Shown here piece by piece: positions 34,984 to 45,100 of a stretch of 64,000 bases of DNA. Within the stretch, counting starts at the first letter, position 1, and every line of letters begins with the position of its first letter. The translations under genes were made by a program, and so were the position numbers. The notes beneath the pieces were generated by a model. The model saw nothing but the letters and a program-made list of their open reading frames with translations. It searched no databases and was not told where the DNA came from. The DNA is from Cyclaneusma minus. Taxonomy: Eukaryota; Ascomycota; Leotiomycetes; Marthamycetales; Marthamycetaceae. The stretch spans positions 248,001 through 312,000 of the forward strand of contig JAKZHN010000040.1 of the NCBI GenBank assembly GCA_037179335.1. The letters are read 5' to 3'.

Positions 34984-35943
34984 ATGCCACTCGATCACTC
35001 CGATCCCCAGAAGCCCGACCACGGTGCCTTGCCATTAAGGATTCCCCAGCACCAGGCAGTCAATTCTGCAGCTGCCGCCTCCACGCCCGATGGCTCCGCT
35101 CCTTCGGCTGTTGCTCCCACTGAGGAGGAAGAGCGTGCGGAGTATGAGCGATTGAGAGCCAAGTTTGGTCCTGGCGATGCATATAACCTTTTCAAAGTAT
35201 CCCAGGAATCGTTCTTGGCCCAGGTTCATGCGAGTCTTCAGGATCGACTCAAGGTGTTCGGCGACGATGTAAGTCAGATCTCCTTCCTTTGACTCGTTTT
35301 CGTTGCTTGAAACCTGCTGATATGATCCTAGGAAATGACACTTGTTGTTCAAGCCACGGTGAAATCCAAGCTGAAGCATGAACTGGACAGCTTACTGCAT
35401 TCCATGGATCAAAACGTAATGTTAAGCTGGGAGACGGCGATTAATTCTGCGAAGGAAGAGATTACGGAGGAGAGAACGCGCCTCGAGAAGTGGAGGGTGG
35501 ACATGATGAAAGAGATGGGGCATACCCAGAGGAGTCTTACCACCTCGGTCAATGCAGCGAAGGAAAAATTGGCAGATATGCTAGGTCAGGAGAAGAATCG
35601 CCAGCTTCAGTTGCTGCTGAACATTCGCGACCTGTTCTTGTCCGCCTTGGAGCGCGACATAGAGTTTTTCGGTCGAATCCCGGGCATGTCTCGAGATGTC
35701 ATACGCAACCTCAGCTTTGTGTCGGCAACTATATTCGACGCTATGTCGTCGGCGCTTGAAACAAATTCGGAACCCCTATTCACGATGTTCCCCCTGGTTT
35801 TGGGGGAAAGACTCTCCGAAAATGTTACTCCACAGCACAGGGTTATTGCCCTTGCAGCCCAACCTCTTCCCACAGTTGCCGAAATTACTGCTGCAACTAG
35901 ACGCGAGACCAACAGGCATGCCCCGGTTGCCGAAGAGGATTGA
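34984..35943 (+). CDS. Unknown helical protein, possibly lineage specific
   Basis: I do not recognise this protein. Exons 34984-35268 and 35332-35943, joined over a 63 nt intron (GTAAGT...CCTAG) in phase 0, give 298 residues. The N-terminal 50 residues are Pro/Ala/Ser rich. A Glu/Arg-rich segment follows (EEEERAEYERLRAKFG). The second exon is strongly helical with heptad-like spacing (KSKLKHELDSLLHSM, EEITEERTRLEKWRVDMMKE, AAKEKLADMLGQEKN), then a more globular part (SALERDIEFFGRIPGM). There is no signal peptide or membrane span. Codon use and a clean intron argue that it is a real gene. It is flanked on both sides by related short tandem arrays. Confidence 0.7.
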
Positions 35944-36860
35944 GGTGACGATATGGCGACGGTGGCAAGGAAAGTGAAGCTACAAATGGACACGACCGGC
36001 TTGGGAGATGGTGTGAGACGGTGCAAAGGTTTTGACAGGGCGTTACATCAGATATGGCTGGCTTGGCAGCATTTTGGGCAGTTGGGATAGGTTGCTACAA
36101 TGATGGAGCAAGCTGTGATTCTATGCAGGGCATCGAATGAGGCACTTGCGATAGTAGAGGCGGGGACACTGCTGGGAGGAGATTGCTGACACACAATTAC
36201 ACTCCTACTGGCACTCCTTTCGGCTGCGAATGAGAAATAGGTAGTGTTGACTGGCCTTTTGGGGCCTTGCGGACCTTTACCATTGATGCTCGTTCTGAAT
36301 GTTCTCTACAGTGGGACGAAAAAAGTCTGCACCCACTTTCTGAAAATAATGTGTAGCACTCAGTAGCAGTGATCGGAATGGACCTCTGTTTCGGGTATTT
36401 GAGATATCTCATCATATTCACAATCCCTGGGAAGATTTCCAATTACTGGGGATAATCCTAGTCCTCGGGGGTACTCCCAATTCTTGGGGCATTGCTAATC
36501 ACTTGGAATACTCCCAGTCATTGGGGAGTGGTCAGAAGTTGTCCGTCTGACTTTGAGATGCTGTGGTTGGTCGATGTGCATTCAGCATACCTACCCCTTT
36601 ATTAGTGCCAAGCCAAGTGTCTTGTTGCAGGACTAAGCTTCTTTCAGCTCTCCGTACCCTTTCTATGTCAGAGAGTAGGTACTTAAAGAGCTTTGACAGG
36701 GCAGGTTTTTTATGATACATATAAGCTCCATCCTAGCTAGCTTTTCCAGCATCAGTAGCTTCGACCCTACTCAACATACACACTCTACCCGTCCGTCGCC
36801 CGTGCTGGTTTCTTCTTGCACCAACTCACGTCTGGATCAACGATAAGCAGATCAGTCAAG
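35944..36860. other. 0.9 kb intergenic with tandem array
   Basis: This is the 3' region of the preceding gene, the 36422-36535 array, and the promoter of the gene at 36861. No gene is seen. Confidence 0.6.
36422..36535. repeat. Degenerate ~19 bp tandem array (AATTACTTGGGG type)
   Basis: Six units with consensus near aattacttgggga.tactccc run from about 36422 to 36535 at 18-20 bp spacing. The core aattact(t)gg and the closing tcc match the array at 34383-34560, so the two look like one repeat family on either side of the gene at 34984. Confidence 0.7.
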
Positions 36861-37535
36861 ATGAATGGATCCAATAAGAACGCCGAAGAAGACCTCATCA
36901 TGCGCGAAGGAGTGGTTGGGGTAAATGACGCTGTACGTTTTAACCTTGGATTGTATTTTCTTTGGTTTTCCAGGCTGATATACTCCTTATAGATAACACG
37001 CATCTTTGAGTGCGACCGATCCCTCGAGCGGGGACAGAAGCTAGTTGTGGAGAATCAGAAAACTTTGATGAGGGCGAGGAGGGACAAACGAGAGGCAGAT
37101 TGGTTCGCGTTGCAGCATGTGTTGAAATGGCTCCAGAATCCACACGAGTCCAACGTGCGCCGTGCGAGGAAGACTGTTGAGAAGCTCGTTGCTGCATTTG
37201 AACGGTGGGAGGATCTAGAGGACACTATGAACACTATGGAAGAGGAAGAGGAGAAGATCTCGACTGACGACGGATCCGGAGATGATGAGTTGGGGATGGG
37301 CGATTCTGATGATGACGGTGTAAGTGGCAGCGGTTTCTTCAAGAACGACAAGAAGCGCGGGAAGTCAGTTGGTGGGATGACTGCCAATACTCCAAGCACG
37401 GGAGGGCAGACGGAAACGGATGTTGTTAAGCCCAGGCCTGTGTGGAAGCAAAGAGGGACGAGTGGAGGGAAAAGACCGGCGGCTCAATCCGCAGTCATGG
37501 GGTCGACGCGTGCAAGCAAGCGCTGTAAGCCCTGA
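36861..37535 (+). CDS. Unknown small acidic/basic protein
   Basis: I do not recognise this protein. Exons 36861-36932 and 36993-37535, with a 60 nt intron (GTACGT...TATAG), give 204 residues. Residues 25-95 are probably helical (DRSLERGQKLVVENQKTLM, READWFALQHVLKWL, RKTVEKLVAAFERWEDLED). A short Glu/Asp-rich part follows, then a Gly/Ser/Lys/Arg-rich tail ending STRASKRCKP with nuclear-localisation-like KR clusters. The pattern of a helical core, an acidic linker and a basic tail suggests a nuclear protein, but this is weak inference. The first exon encodes only 24 residues, so the start rests on the good splice signals and an in-frame Met. Confidence 0.65.
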
Positions 37536-37817
37536 TCAACGCGATGAGAAAATAGAGATGAGCAGCAAGTAGTCTGGGGCTCACCAAGCTGGGCGGGCAG
37601 AGTCACGGAAGCGCTCACATGGGGTGACCCGGTGTTGTGCTGTGATAGGATTGTTCGAAAAAGCTGGCAACAGAGTCGAAACTCGAGAGGGGAAATCGAG
37701 TAAGTGTACCTACTAGTGAGAAGAGAGTATGGGCGGAAAGATATGAGCAAAGTGTAGAGCAAAATTTGGAGAAAGGAGTAGTAGCAAAAGGGGATGAGCA
37801 GAATGGAACGAACAAAT

Positions 37818-38175
37818 AAAAAAAAAGGCAAAAAAAATTGAACCTCGGATGATAGTTCCTTTCATAACTCATATTGGTTAACCCCCAGAGGGTACATGAA
37901 ACTGTTCGGAAGGAATTGAACCCTCAGCCGAGTTCATCAATCTGATGGGATCGGGCTTTCAGTGGATGATTGATGAATTAAGGCCATATACCACGGTAGC
38001 TCACAGTATATCTGGCAAGGGCGCTACCCTCCGGTTGAGATTATGCCCGAAGGCAAGTCACCGCAGAAAGTCCAGTCGCCTCGAGGCTGAGTCGAACCCA
38101 GGACCTCTACGTGCCGCACTGCCAATCTAAAGTGTCTCTTTCTGGCACCGTAATGCTTAACCAATTGAGCCATGT
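37818..38175 (-). repeat. tRNA-derived SINE-like Pol III unit
   Basis: On the minus strand an A box (TGGCTCAATTGG, 38172-38161) is followed about 60 nt later by a B box (GGGTTCGACTC, 38099-38089), the internal promoter of a tRNA gene. The flanks do not fold into a tRNA acceptor or T stem, so it is not a functional tRNA. About 180 nt further a second T-arm-like string (GGGTTCAATTCC, near 37918-37907) occurs, and the unit ends in T-runs of 8 and 9 at 37837-37818, possible Pol III terminators. A tRNA-derived SINE is the best explanation. Copy number cannot be seen here. Confidence 0.5.
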
Positions 38176-38389
38176 TAACTTGTTTTCTGTTATTCTCTCT
38201 TGTCCCATTGGTTTGATATGCGTCTCGTTCTCTCTGCCCCTGAATTTCTTCAGCCCTGATTCCTCCTGACCCCTATTTTCCCCATCCTTCTCTCGATCTC
38301 CTGATCTCCTGATCTGGTGACTTTCTCGATTTCTTGATTTCCTTGTGACTCGGTACACACACCACCCGTCCGCCTCCGTATCTTCCTGC

Positions 38390-38870
38390 TCTTTCTCACT
38401 GCCATCAAGTCTTGCGTTCATCACCTTGACATCTCCGCATTCCTGCCCGGAGCTTCTTCACCTCACACCACCAGCCGCATTAGCGGCATTACCGCCTCTG
38501 AGATCTGCGCCTCCAAGTTCCCCGTCGCCTGCGTCTTTTCTCCATCACACTCAAGCCTCCACTCCACCTTCGGATGCTTCTTCACTTCGCGCCACCAGCT
38601 GCTCTCAGACCCACAGGTATAAATCCTCAGACCCCGCCTCTTCTTGCCCTCTTCTCACCACCACCTCTCCGCCTCTACGCTCCCTCTGGAGCCTTCTTCA
38701 CCCCGCGCCATCAGCCGACTTCCCACCTCCCAAGCCTACGCCTGTAAGTCCCAAGTCACCCGCGTCTTGCGCCCATCACACTTACATCTCCATGTTCCAT
38801 CTCTTCACCTTGCGCTATCCGCACCTTCAGATCCCAAGTCCTCGGCCTCTTCTCCCTATCATCTCCCCAT
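38390..38870 (+). repeat. Degenerate ~115 bp tandem array, four units
   Basis: Anchors like cttcttcacctcgcgccaccagc recur at about 38452, 38576, 38691 and 38798 (spacings 124, 115 and 107), and a second anchor like gcgtcttgcgcccatcac recurs at about 38408, 38531 and 38762. The array is C/T rich and lies just upstream of the gene at 39024, where it may act as promoter or long leader. Confidence 0.6.
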
Positions 38871-39023
38871 CTCCACACTTGCTCCCTGTCTAGCCACACT
38901 TTGAAGTTGGGTGCACCTCTTCTGACATTTGCATTCAACCTCACCAGGACATCCACTTTACAACTCCCCGCCGACAGTCCCCACCACCTTCACCTCAAGC
39001 TCAACCTGCGAACCCGACACAAT

Positions 39024-39745
39024 ATGGCTCCTCCAGCTTTCGACATGCGCCACACTGGATGGCTCATGCCTCAGGACGCCATGGATTATTACTGGCACGA
39101 GCCCATTGAGTTCAAGGTGCCCTTCTACCGCAAGGGTTTCTTCTGGGTCTGGGAGAACATCACCTACAAGAATTTCGCCTCCCGCGTCGACTCATTCGAA
39201 GCCAACAAAGGAATGGTGATATGCCGCTACGGCATGGACGCGGCGTGGATTCAGACGATGATTCCCTTGTGGCGTGACTGGGAAGGCGAGGAACTTCGCC
39301 AGCAAGGTCTTACCGGCGATGCCTTCTATCTGAAAGCCGAGCAAATGCTTTTCGAAGTCATTCGCCGTGTATGTTCCTCCTGAGATGTCTCAAGCGTTCA
39401 CTATAGGTGTGAAGTTACCGACTTTGATAGCGCATCGGAACTGAGCCAAAGCAATATTGGTTGAGCAAGCAGAAGAAGAACCCTGGCAAGCTCAACGACC
39501 ATGACATCGGCGTATGTGCTATGTGCTTTTTATCCCTGTTCTTACATTCAACACTGCCCAGGACACTGCCCTGTGTTTCCCTCTGCTAACTATTGCTACA
39601 GGTTAGTAACGACGCCGCTGACCCAGACTATGGTCGTTTCGATCCCCACGACGCCGACTGGCTTACCTGCCCGGTGGTGATTACTGGGAGAAGAAGTGGG
39701 GCTCCAAAGCCGAGGGTAATACTGAAGCGGCCGGAAATGAGATGA
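39024..39745 (+). CDS. Unknown protein, 3' end probably frameshifted
   Basis: I do not recognise this protein. Exons 39024-39368, 39431-39511 and 39602-39745 (introns 62 and 90 nt with good branch and splice sites) give 189 residues. Exon 1 is rich in aromatic residues (DYYWHEPIEFKVPFYRKGF, MIPLWRDWEGEELRQQ), with no signal peptide. In exon 3 the frame first reads convincingly (NDAADPDYGRFDPHDADW), but from about 39663 a different frame reads better (GGDYWEKKWGSKAEG) and ends in the 60 bp duplicated segment with a stop at 39799-39801. A missing base near 39663 would explain this. It may be a decayed gene, an assembly error, or a truncated but working one. Confidence 0.6.
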
Positions 39746-39867
39746 GCATGGACGAGGCTGCTGAAAGGTTAGGTGACTTGGCCATTGAGGAGGACGTGTA
39801 AATGAGCATGGACGAGGCCGCTGAAAGGTTAGGTGACTTGGCCATTGAGAAGGACGTGTAAATGAGC
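39742..39867 (+). repeat. 60 bp tandem duplication containing a stop codon
   Basis: The 60 bp beginning atgagcatggacgaggc at 39742 are repeated from 39802 with only a few substitutions, and a third start (atgagc) follows at 39862. Each unit encodes a 19-residue segment from an ATG to a TAA in one frame. Confidence 0.9.
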
Positions 39868-40004
39868 GGATGAACAGCAAGAAGGGCTCATTACATCAGG
39901 GCACGCTAGTTACCATGGAAAGCAGATTTTGAGCGCAAAATCAGCTACTTTCAAAACGTCCAGAATCAACTCCAACTTGAGATTGAAAAATACCTCTCCA
40001 AATA

Positions 40005-41492
40005 TCAAGTTGCCCCGAGCTGCGTCTGTTCCTGCTCCTGTTCTCTCTTCTGCTGCGCACTCAGCTCATCCTGCTCGGCCTTCCACTTCTCAAACGTAAA
40101 CCCCAGCTCCTCCAAACTCTTCGCAGTCCTCCCAGTCGCATCGAAAACCTTCCTTGGGTCAAAGCCCAGCAGTCTCAGAAACCTATGGTAATCGCCGTAG
40201 TATGGCGGTTTCTTGCCCTCCCGGCTCGTCGAGGTCATGGCCCAATCGTGCAACCCGTTGATGTATTCAAATTCGGCTGGCATGCCTAGGACGTGGAATT
40301 TCTTTTCCTCGCCCTTTTCTTGCGCTCGAGCGAGCTCCCATGCTTCCATCTCGGCTTTTGGGGGGAGACTGATGCGGTTGGCCCACAAGCGGGCAAAGAC
40401 GGCTGCTTGTGCTTCGCCAAGGGGCATTGGTACGACTTTTTGAGGACAGAAGGGTACGACGAGTGTGGGGTGGGTGATATGGAATAAGTGCTGATACAAG
40501 TGCCTTGCTCGTCGTCCGTTGCTAACTATCGGTGGCTGAACATCATCGTCAAAGAATGGGAAAGAATACAGGTATCCCGTGCAGAAGATCACGTGATCGA
40601 CGTCCTTTTCTACTGAACCATCTTGAAACTTGACAGCTCGGTCCTCGAGGATGAATTCTTTGATCGGCGGGACCTCTCTCTTCCTCTCGAGGTGGTCTTG
40701 AAGGTCAGAAGACTCGTAGACAGCATTGATCAGGGGCAGCTTCGAGACGGTGCTGATCTGGGTGCCTATATCCACCCCTGAAGCGGCGTTCCCCACGACA
40801 ATGACTTTTTTGTCCTTGTACCCCTCTGGCGAGTCATAGTACTTGGAGTGCATGATGGCACCTCGGTATTCCTTGGACCAAGATTCTATCCCAAAAATTG
40901 CGGGGATATAGGGGACGGAATAGTGACCACTCGAAGCTACCACTGCATCATATTCCTTCACAATCTGCTCCCCGGTCTTCAAGTTGAGAGCAGTGAGAGT
41001 CCAGAGATCTTTGCCACCTGGACAGCTAAGCCGGACGGACTGAACCTGAGTTCCGAAAGATATCATGTGCCGGATGGGGCGAGCATATTCGACGAGGTAG
41101 GCCTGCACCTGTGACCTTAAGGGGTAAAGGAAATCGTCCGGCTTGTAGGCCAGATCTGTGAAACGCATGAGCTCTTTCGGGATATTGGTATGCAAGTCTC
41201 TGTACATTGGCGATACGAAGACAGGATCGCTGGAGCCCTTGAGGTACTCGGGTCGTTGTGGAGGAACATGGGGATCGGTCTGTGGAACTCCACGGTGGTC
41301 GCCGCTCCCTTTGGCATTAGGTGTGTAGTACCAGGTTCCGCCGACTTCCATCTGCTGCTCGTAGACATCGATGGTATCAAAGGCGTTCTCAGCCAGCAAG
41401 TACTTGACAGCTGAGAGACCTGAAGCACCTGCGCCGATGACGGCTATTCTCTTGACGTGAAAAGGAGCTGGTGTCTCAGCTATTGAACCCAT
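40005..41492 (-). CDS. FMO-type flavin-dependent monooxygenase
   Basis: A single exon encodes 495 residues from the Met at 41492. The FAD-binding GAGASG is at residues 20-25 (IAVIGAGASGLSAVKYLL). Next come an E-x-x-x-x-x-GGTW segment (VYEQQMEVGGTWYY), an FMO-like YRGAIMHSKYY matching FxGxxxHxxxY, a second nucleotide-binding motif (VVGNAASGVDI) and CTGYLY, the ATGY-like motif. FMOs oxygenate soft nucleophiles (N or S) using NADPH; the substrate here is unknown. The frame is open to 41690 with an Arg/Ser-rich extension that could be a mitochondrial presequence, but a TATA element at 41706-41712 would place transcription start after that Met, so I prefer 41492. The C-terminus is Gln/Glu-rich low complexity. 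The gene is divergent from the OB-fold gene. Confidence 0.88.
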   Translation of the reverse strand: MGSIAETPAPFHVKRIAVIGAGASGLSAVKYLLAENAFDTIDVYEQQMEVGGTWYYTPNAKGSGDHRGVPQTDPHVPPQRPEYLKGSSDPVFVSPMYRDLHTNIPKELMRFTDLAYKPDDFLYPLRSQVQAYLVEYARPIRHMISFGTQVQSVRLSCPGGKDLWTLTALNLKTGEQIVKEYDAVVASSGHYSVPYIPAIFGIESWSKEYRGAIMHSKYYDSPEGYKDKKVIVVGNAASGVDIGTQISTVSKLPLINAVYESSDLQDHLERKREVPPIKEFILEDRAVKFQDGSVEKDVDHVIFCTGYLYSFPFFDDDVQPPIVSNGRRARHLYQHLFHITHPTLVVPFCPQKVVPMPLGEAQAAVFARLWANRISLPPKAEMEAWELARAQEKGEEKKFHVLGMPAEFEYINGLHDWAMTSTSREGKKPPYYGDYHRFLRLLGFDPRKVFDATGRTAKSLEELGFTFEKWKAEQDELSAQQKREQEQEQTQLGAT

Positions 41493-42135
41493 GGTGATTG
41501 ATTGGAAGTGACGCGAAAGAACTGAGGTCTGAGAGCAGGATATTGGAAAGCTGTCAGAGGTAGTACGACTTGTAATAGTACGAAATCCAAAAACAAATTT
41601 AGAGACGCTGGAATGACAAGATAGGCCTTCCGAAGATCCGAGATGCTGGACTCGAGGTTTGCAGAAGAGGGAACGAGAGAAGGAAAACATTGCAGCCAAC
41701 TCGACATATATAGAGATGATAAATGACCCCGGCGGCCGCTGGTCACATAATTTACGCACGCGTCACGCCATCCGGACTCAGGAGTTACCACTTGGTGTTG
41801 GACTTTACCTTTTGGACCCTTGGTGATAGTGGGGGCCAGTGGACCGCGGGCTATGGTGGAAAGAGGGGAGCGGAGGAGGCTCCGACGAGGGCAGAGGATC
41901 AATGTTTGTCCGTGCCGCCTCCGCGCTCGTATCTGACTCGTATCCTCGGTCACGGCTGAGCGCGTCAAAGACACACAGCTGCATCGCCTGCAAGCAATTG
42001 GACGGCAGGCTCAACTGGACAGGGAAGCAACCAACAGCAAACCATCGAACTCACTTATGATCCAACACTCAGCCCTGAAGCGATGATACAGCCCCACTGC
42101 CGGATATCACCTGTGCCAACTCTTGGTCTCTCGCA
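41493..42135. promoter_or_regulatory. Divergent promoter region, FMO / OB-fold protein
   Basis: This is the 643 bp between the preferred start codons. It includes the possible FMO leader (41493-41690) and a TATA element. The right half is GC-rich without an obvious core element. Confidence 0.5.
41706..41712 (-). promoter_or_regulatory. Probable TATA box of the FMO gene
   Basis: The minus strand reads CTATATATG here. With initiation about 30 bp downstream, the transcript would begin near 41675, inside the longer open frame, which supports the ATG at 41492. Confidence 0.4.
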
Positions 42136-45100
42136 ATGGCAGACTCAACTTCACAAAACCCACCAATCTTGACCTCCGCCATGAAGCTCCCCATTGCACA
42201 ACTCAATCCGGACCTACCCTCACCCGCTTCGACCTGTGTTGCCGCCGTCGTGTCATTGATCTGGCCTTACAGTTCCGTGAAAGGCTCCTTGACCATCCTA
42301 CTCGCCGAGCCAGATTATCGCCTTCGTCGAGCCAACGGCCAAGTACGCGTGCAGTTCTCGGGATCAAGCGCAAAGGCTGTCGCACAGTCCGGGATCGGCA
42401 GCGGCGATGAAGTCATCTTGAGCTTGGATGGTGCAGAATGGGCGAGGGACGAGACGTCGGCTCGTACGCCGGGAAGCAGCATCGCATGGGAGTTGAGGTT
42501 CCGTGAGAAGTTGTCCGTTCAAATCCGCCGAGGAGGAACTACAGACGCCCAAACCCTCGAAGTCGATCATCCAGAACCACAGCCGAATGCAGAGTCACCC
42601 CCGACGCCAGATTTATCAACTTTTCTGTCCGAAGTTGACCCAGTTGGTGCCACGCCGGCTCCAGTGAGACCAAGCTTGGTTCAGGAAGAAGATGGTGGGG
42701 AGTGGCAGTCACCTGCTTTTATTAAACGCGCCCGGACTTCTTATGGATCTCTGTTCGACGATGGATACGATATATTCACGGAAGAAGGAAAGGCAAAGAA
42801 GAGGCGGAAATTGAATCGACCAAGTGCGGCTTGGAGATATGCCAGCGTATCACCAAGCCCGGAACCTGAAGAAGAGGTCGTAGAGGAGCCAAGGGTCATG
42901 ATGGATTCTGGGTGCCAGACGATGGGACTTGAAGGCGACGAGGATACAGAGATCCTTGCCATCATCCCGGGCGATCTTGGATTTGGCAGAAGTATGACTC
43001 AGATGCAGGGGCGAGAGATTAGACCCGAGAATGATATACAAGACTCTACTATGGATTTCGAGGAAGCCACGAACTCTTTGCCGCCACCTCCACAACTGCT
43101 AATACCGCCATCATCACCTCGCCTGGGACCAATCCCATCTGACGCACTGCCGCTTGTTTCGCCCCTGGTTGATTCTCAGCAGAGTGCGCTTGGCGACTAT
43201 CTCGACAAGGGCGATTCCGAAGCTCAAAATGGACTATCAGATTCTAGCACAGCTGAGCATTCTGCGGCTATGAAGCCCAGCGAGTACACCCGCGTCGCTG
43301 ATGCCGACAACGAAAACTCGGCAGCCCCTGAAGCCGAGATGACTGGGCAACCGGAAACACTTGCGCTTGAAGGGCAGGTCCAAGTCATGAATGGCGGACG
43401 CCTGACTCCTGAGACCCAAGATGAAGAGTTGCAGATTGGAAATGACTTCAGTCGTTCGATGTCTCCGCATGGCGCTCAGGCACAACTAGTCTCATATCCG
43501 GATTTGGCATCTGATAACCGTGCGGATGCCGAGGTCTCAGGTCCTGATTATAACCAGCCTCGTCAAAGCGAAGACGCCGAAGTGCACAATGATTCAAAGT
43601 CTGGCACTAGCTACGAACAGGCGGCTGATGGTGACTCAGTACGAGAATCTGGTGAGCCCCAAGACCAGATGCAGGTGGATAGTCAAAAGGATCCCGAGGA
43701 TGAGGAAGAAGAGTTGGAAGAAGCCGTCCCCAATGCGCTGAACAGAGGTGACCTCTCAACGCAACATCCTGTTGAAGAGGCCGAAGGAGAGGATGACGAG
43801 GACAACGGTGATCACATCATGGGCGACGAACAACGCCCACAGTCTATCTCCGGTGATGATCTTCAGCAAGATATACAAGATGAGGTTGAAGAAGATGAAT
43901 TAGTTGCCGGCCGCTCTCAACTGGACAATGAGTATGATGAAGACGAGATGGAAGAGGACCAGGAAAATCAGGAACCTCGAGACCGGGTGGACGAAAACCA
44001 GGAAACCCAAGATCCTGGAGATGGCGAGTTGATCGACGATGTGGATGAGGATGAGGAGAATGAAGACCCGGAGAGGAACGATGACCTGATCCAGCGACAC
44101 GAGTATCGAAGCGGACATGTTGCTGGATTTGAACACACGCCTCTTGGGGTTGAAGCTGAGGAAGAGGAGTATTATGACGAAGAAGAAGAGGAAGATTTCT
44201 ACGATGACGAGGCACGAGAGCAAATACTTTACGATGATGAGGAAGGAGAAGACGCGCTCTACGAAGACGAGGAGGAGGAGGAAGAACTTTACGATGATGA
44301 AGGTGATGAAGAAGACGAGCCGATGTTGTATCGTCACGAACCTCAGCCTCCGGCCCAGGGAACCAAGGCTGCACCGGTCTTCATTGATCTCTTGTCTTCA
44401 GACGACGAGGACGAGGCGCCTACAAAAGAAGCACCTGCTCAGGAAGCACCTGTTCAAGATTCACCCGCCTCAAATGCTCAAGAGGAAGATGCCGCAAGCC
44501 CCGAAGCGCCGACTGCATCCCCCAGGGCCATCATCTCGTACGATGGATTCCCCGGGACACTCGGGGACGATGATACCAGAGATGATGCCGATGAAGCGCT
44601 CGACCATGCAGATGACGCGACAGCCCAAGTGGGTGGGCGCGAGGAGGACGAAGCACTCGATTCTGCCGGCGAGGCTGCAGCTGAGCAGGGAGGATACGAG
44701 GACGAGGACATGTCTGCGGATGATGGTGGCCGTGCGAATGCGGTCGCCGAGGGAGGTACCGAGCCCCTTCAATCGGCGAGTGGCCCCCCTGCGAATCATG
44801 ATGAAGTCGACGAAGACGCAGGCGCAGACGCAGACGAAGACAAAATTGCCGAGCCCGCAAGCGATGAATTTGTACGTCGCGAGCTTCCAAAATATCCGGA
44901 CGGAAATGAAGCTGGGGATCTCTTGGAAGAGCATGGCTCTGAAGGAAAGGAGGCTGAAGCTCATTCTGAGGAAGAGGCGTCTCAACAGTTGGAAACCCAG
45001 GTATTCCATCATAATAATTATTCAGACGACTCTGGTCCCGGCGAGTTTGAGGGCTGGGATGCCGAGTCCGAGGATAGAAATGAGGCAGGCGATGAAGCGA

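Noticed and set aside
38345..38893. 182-codon Ser/Pro-rich plus-strand frame
   Set aside because: It is the translation of the C/T-rich 115 bp tandem array and shows only repeat-driven composition.
43844..44374. Long antisense frames inside the acidic OB-fold gene (several of 140-400 codons)
   Set aside because: They mirror the GA-rich repeats of the sense strand and carry no independent features.
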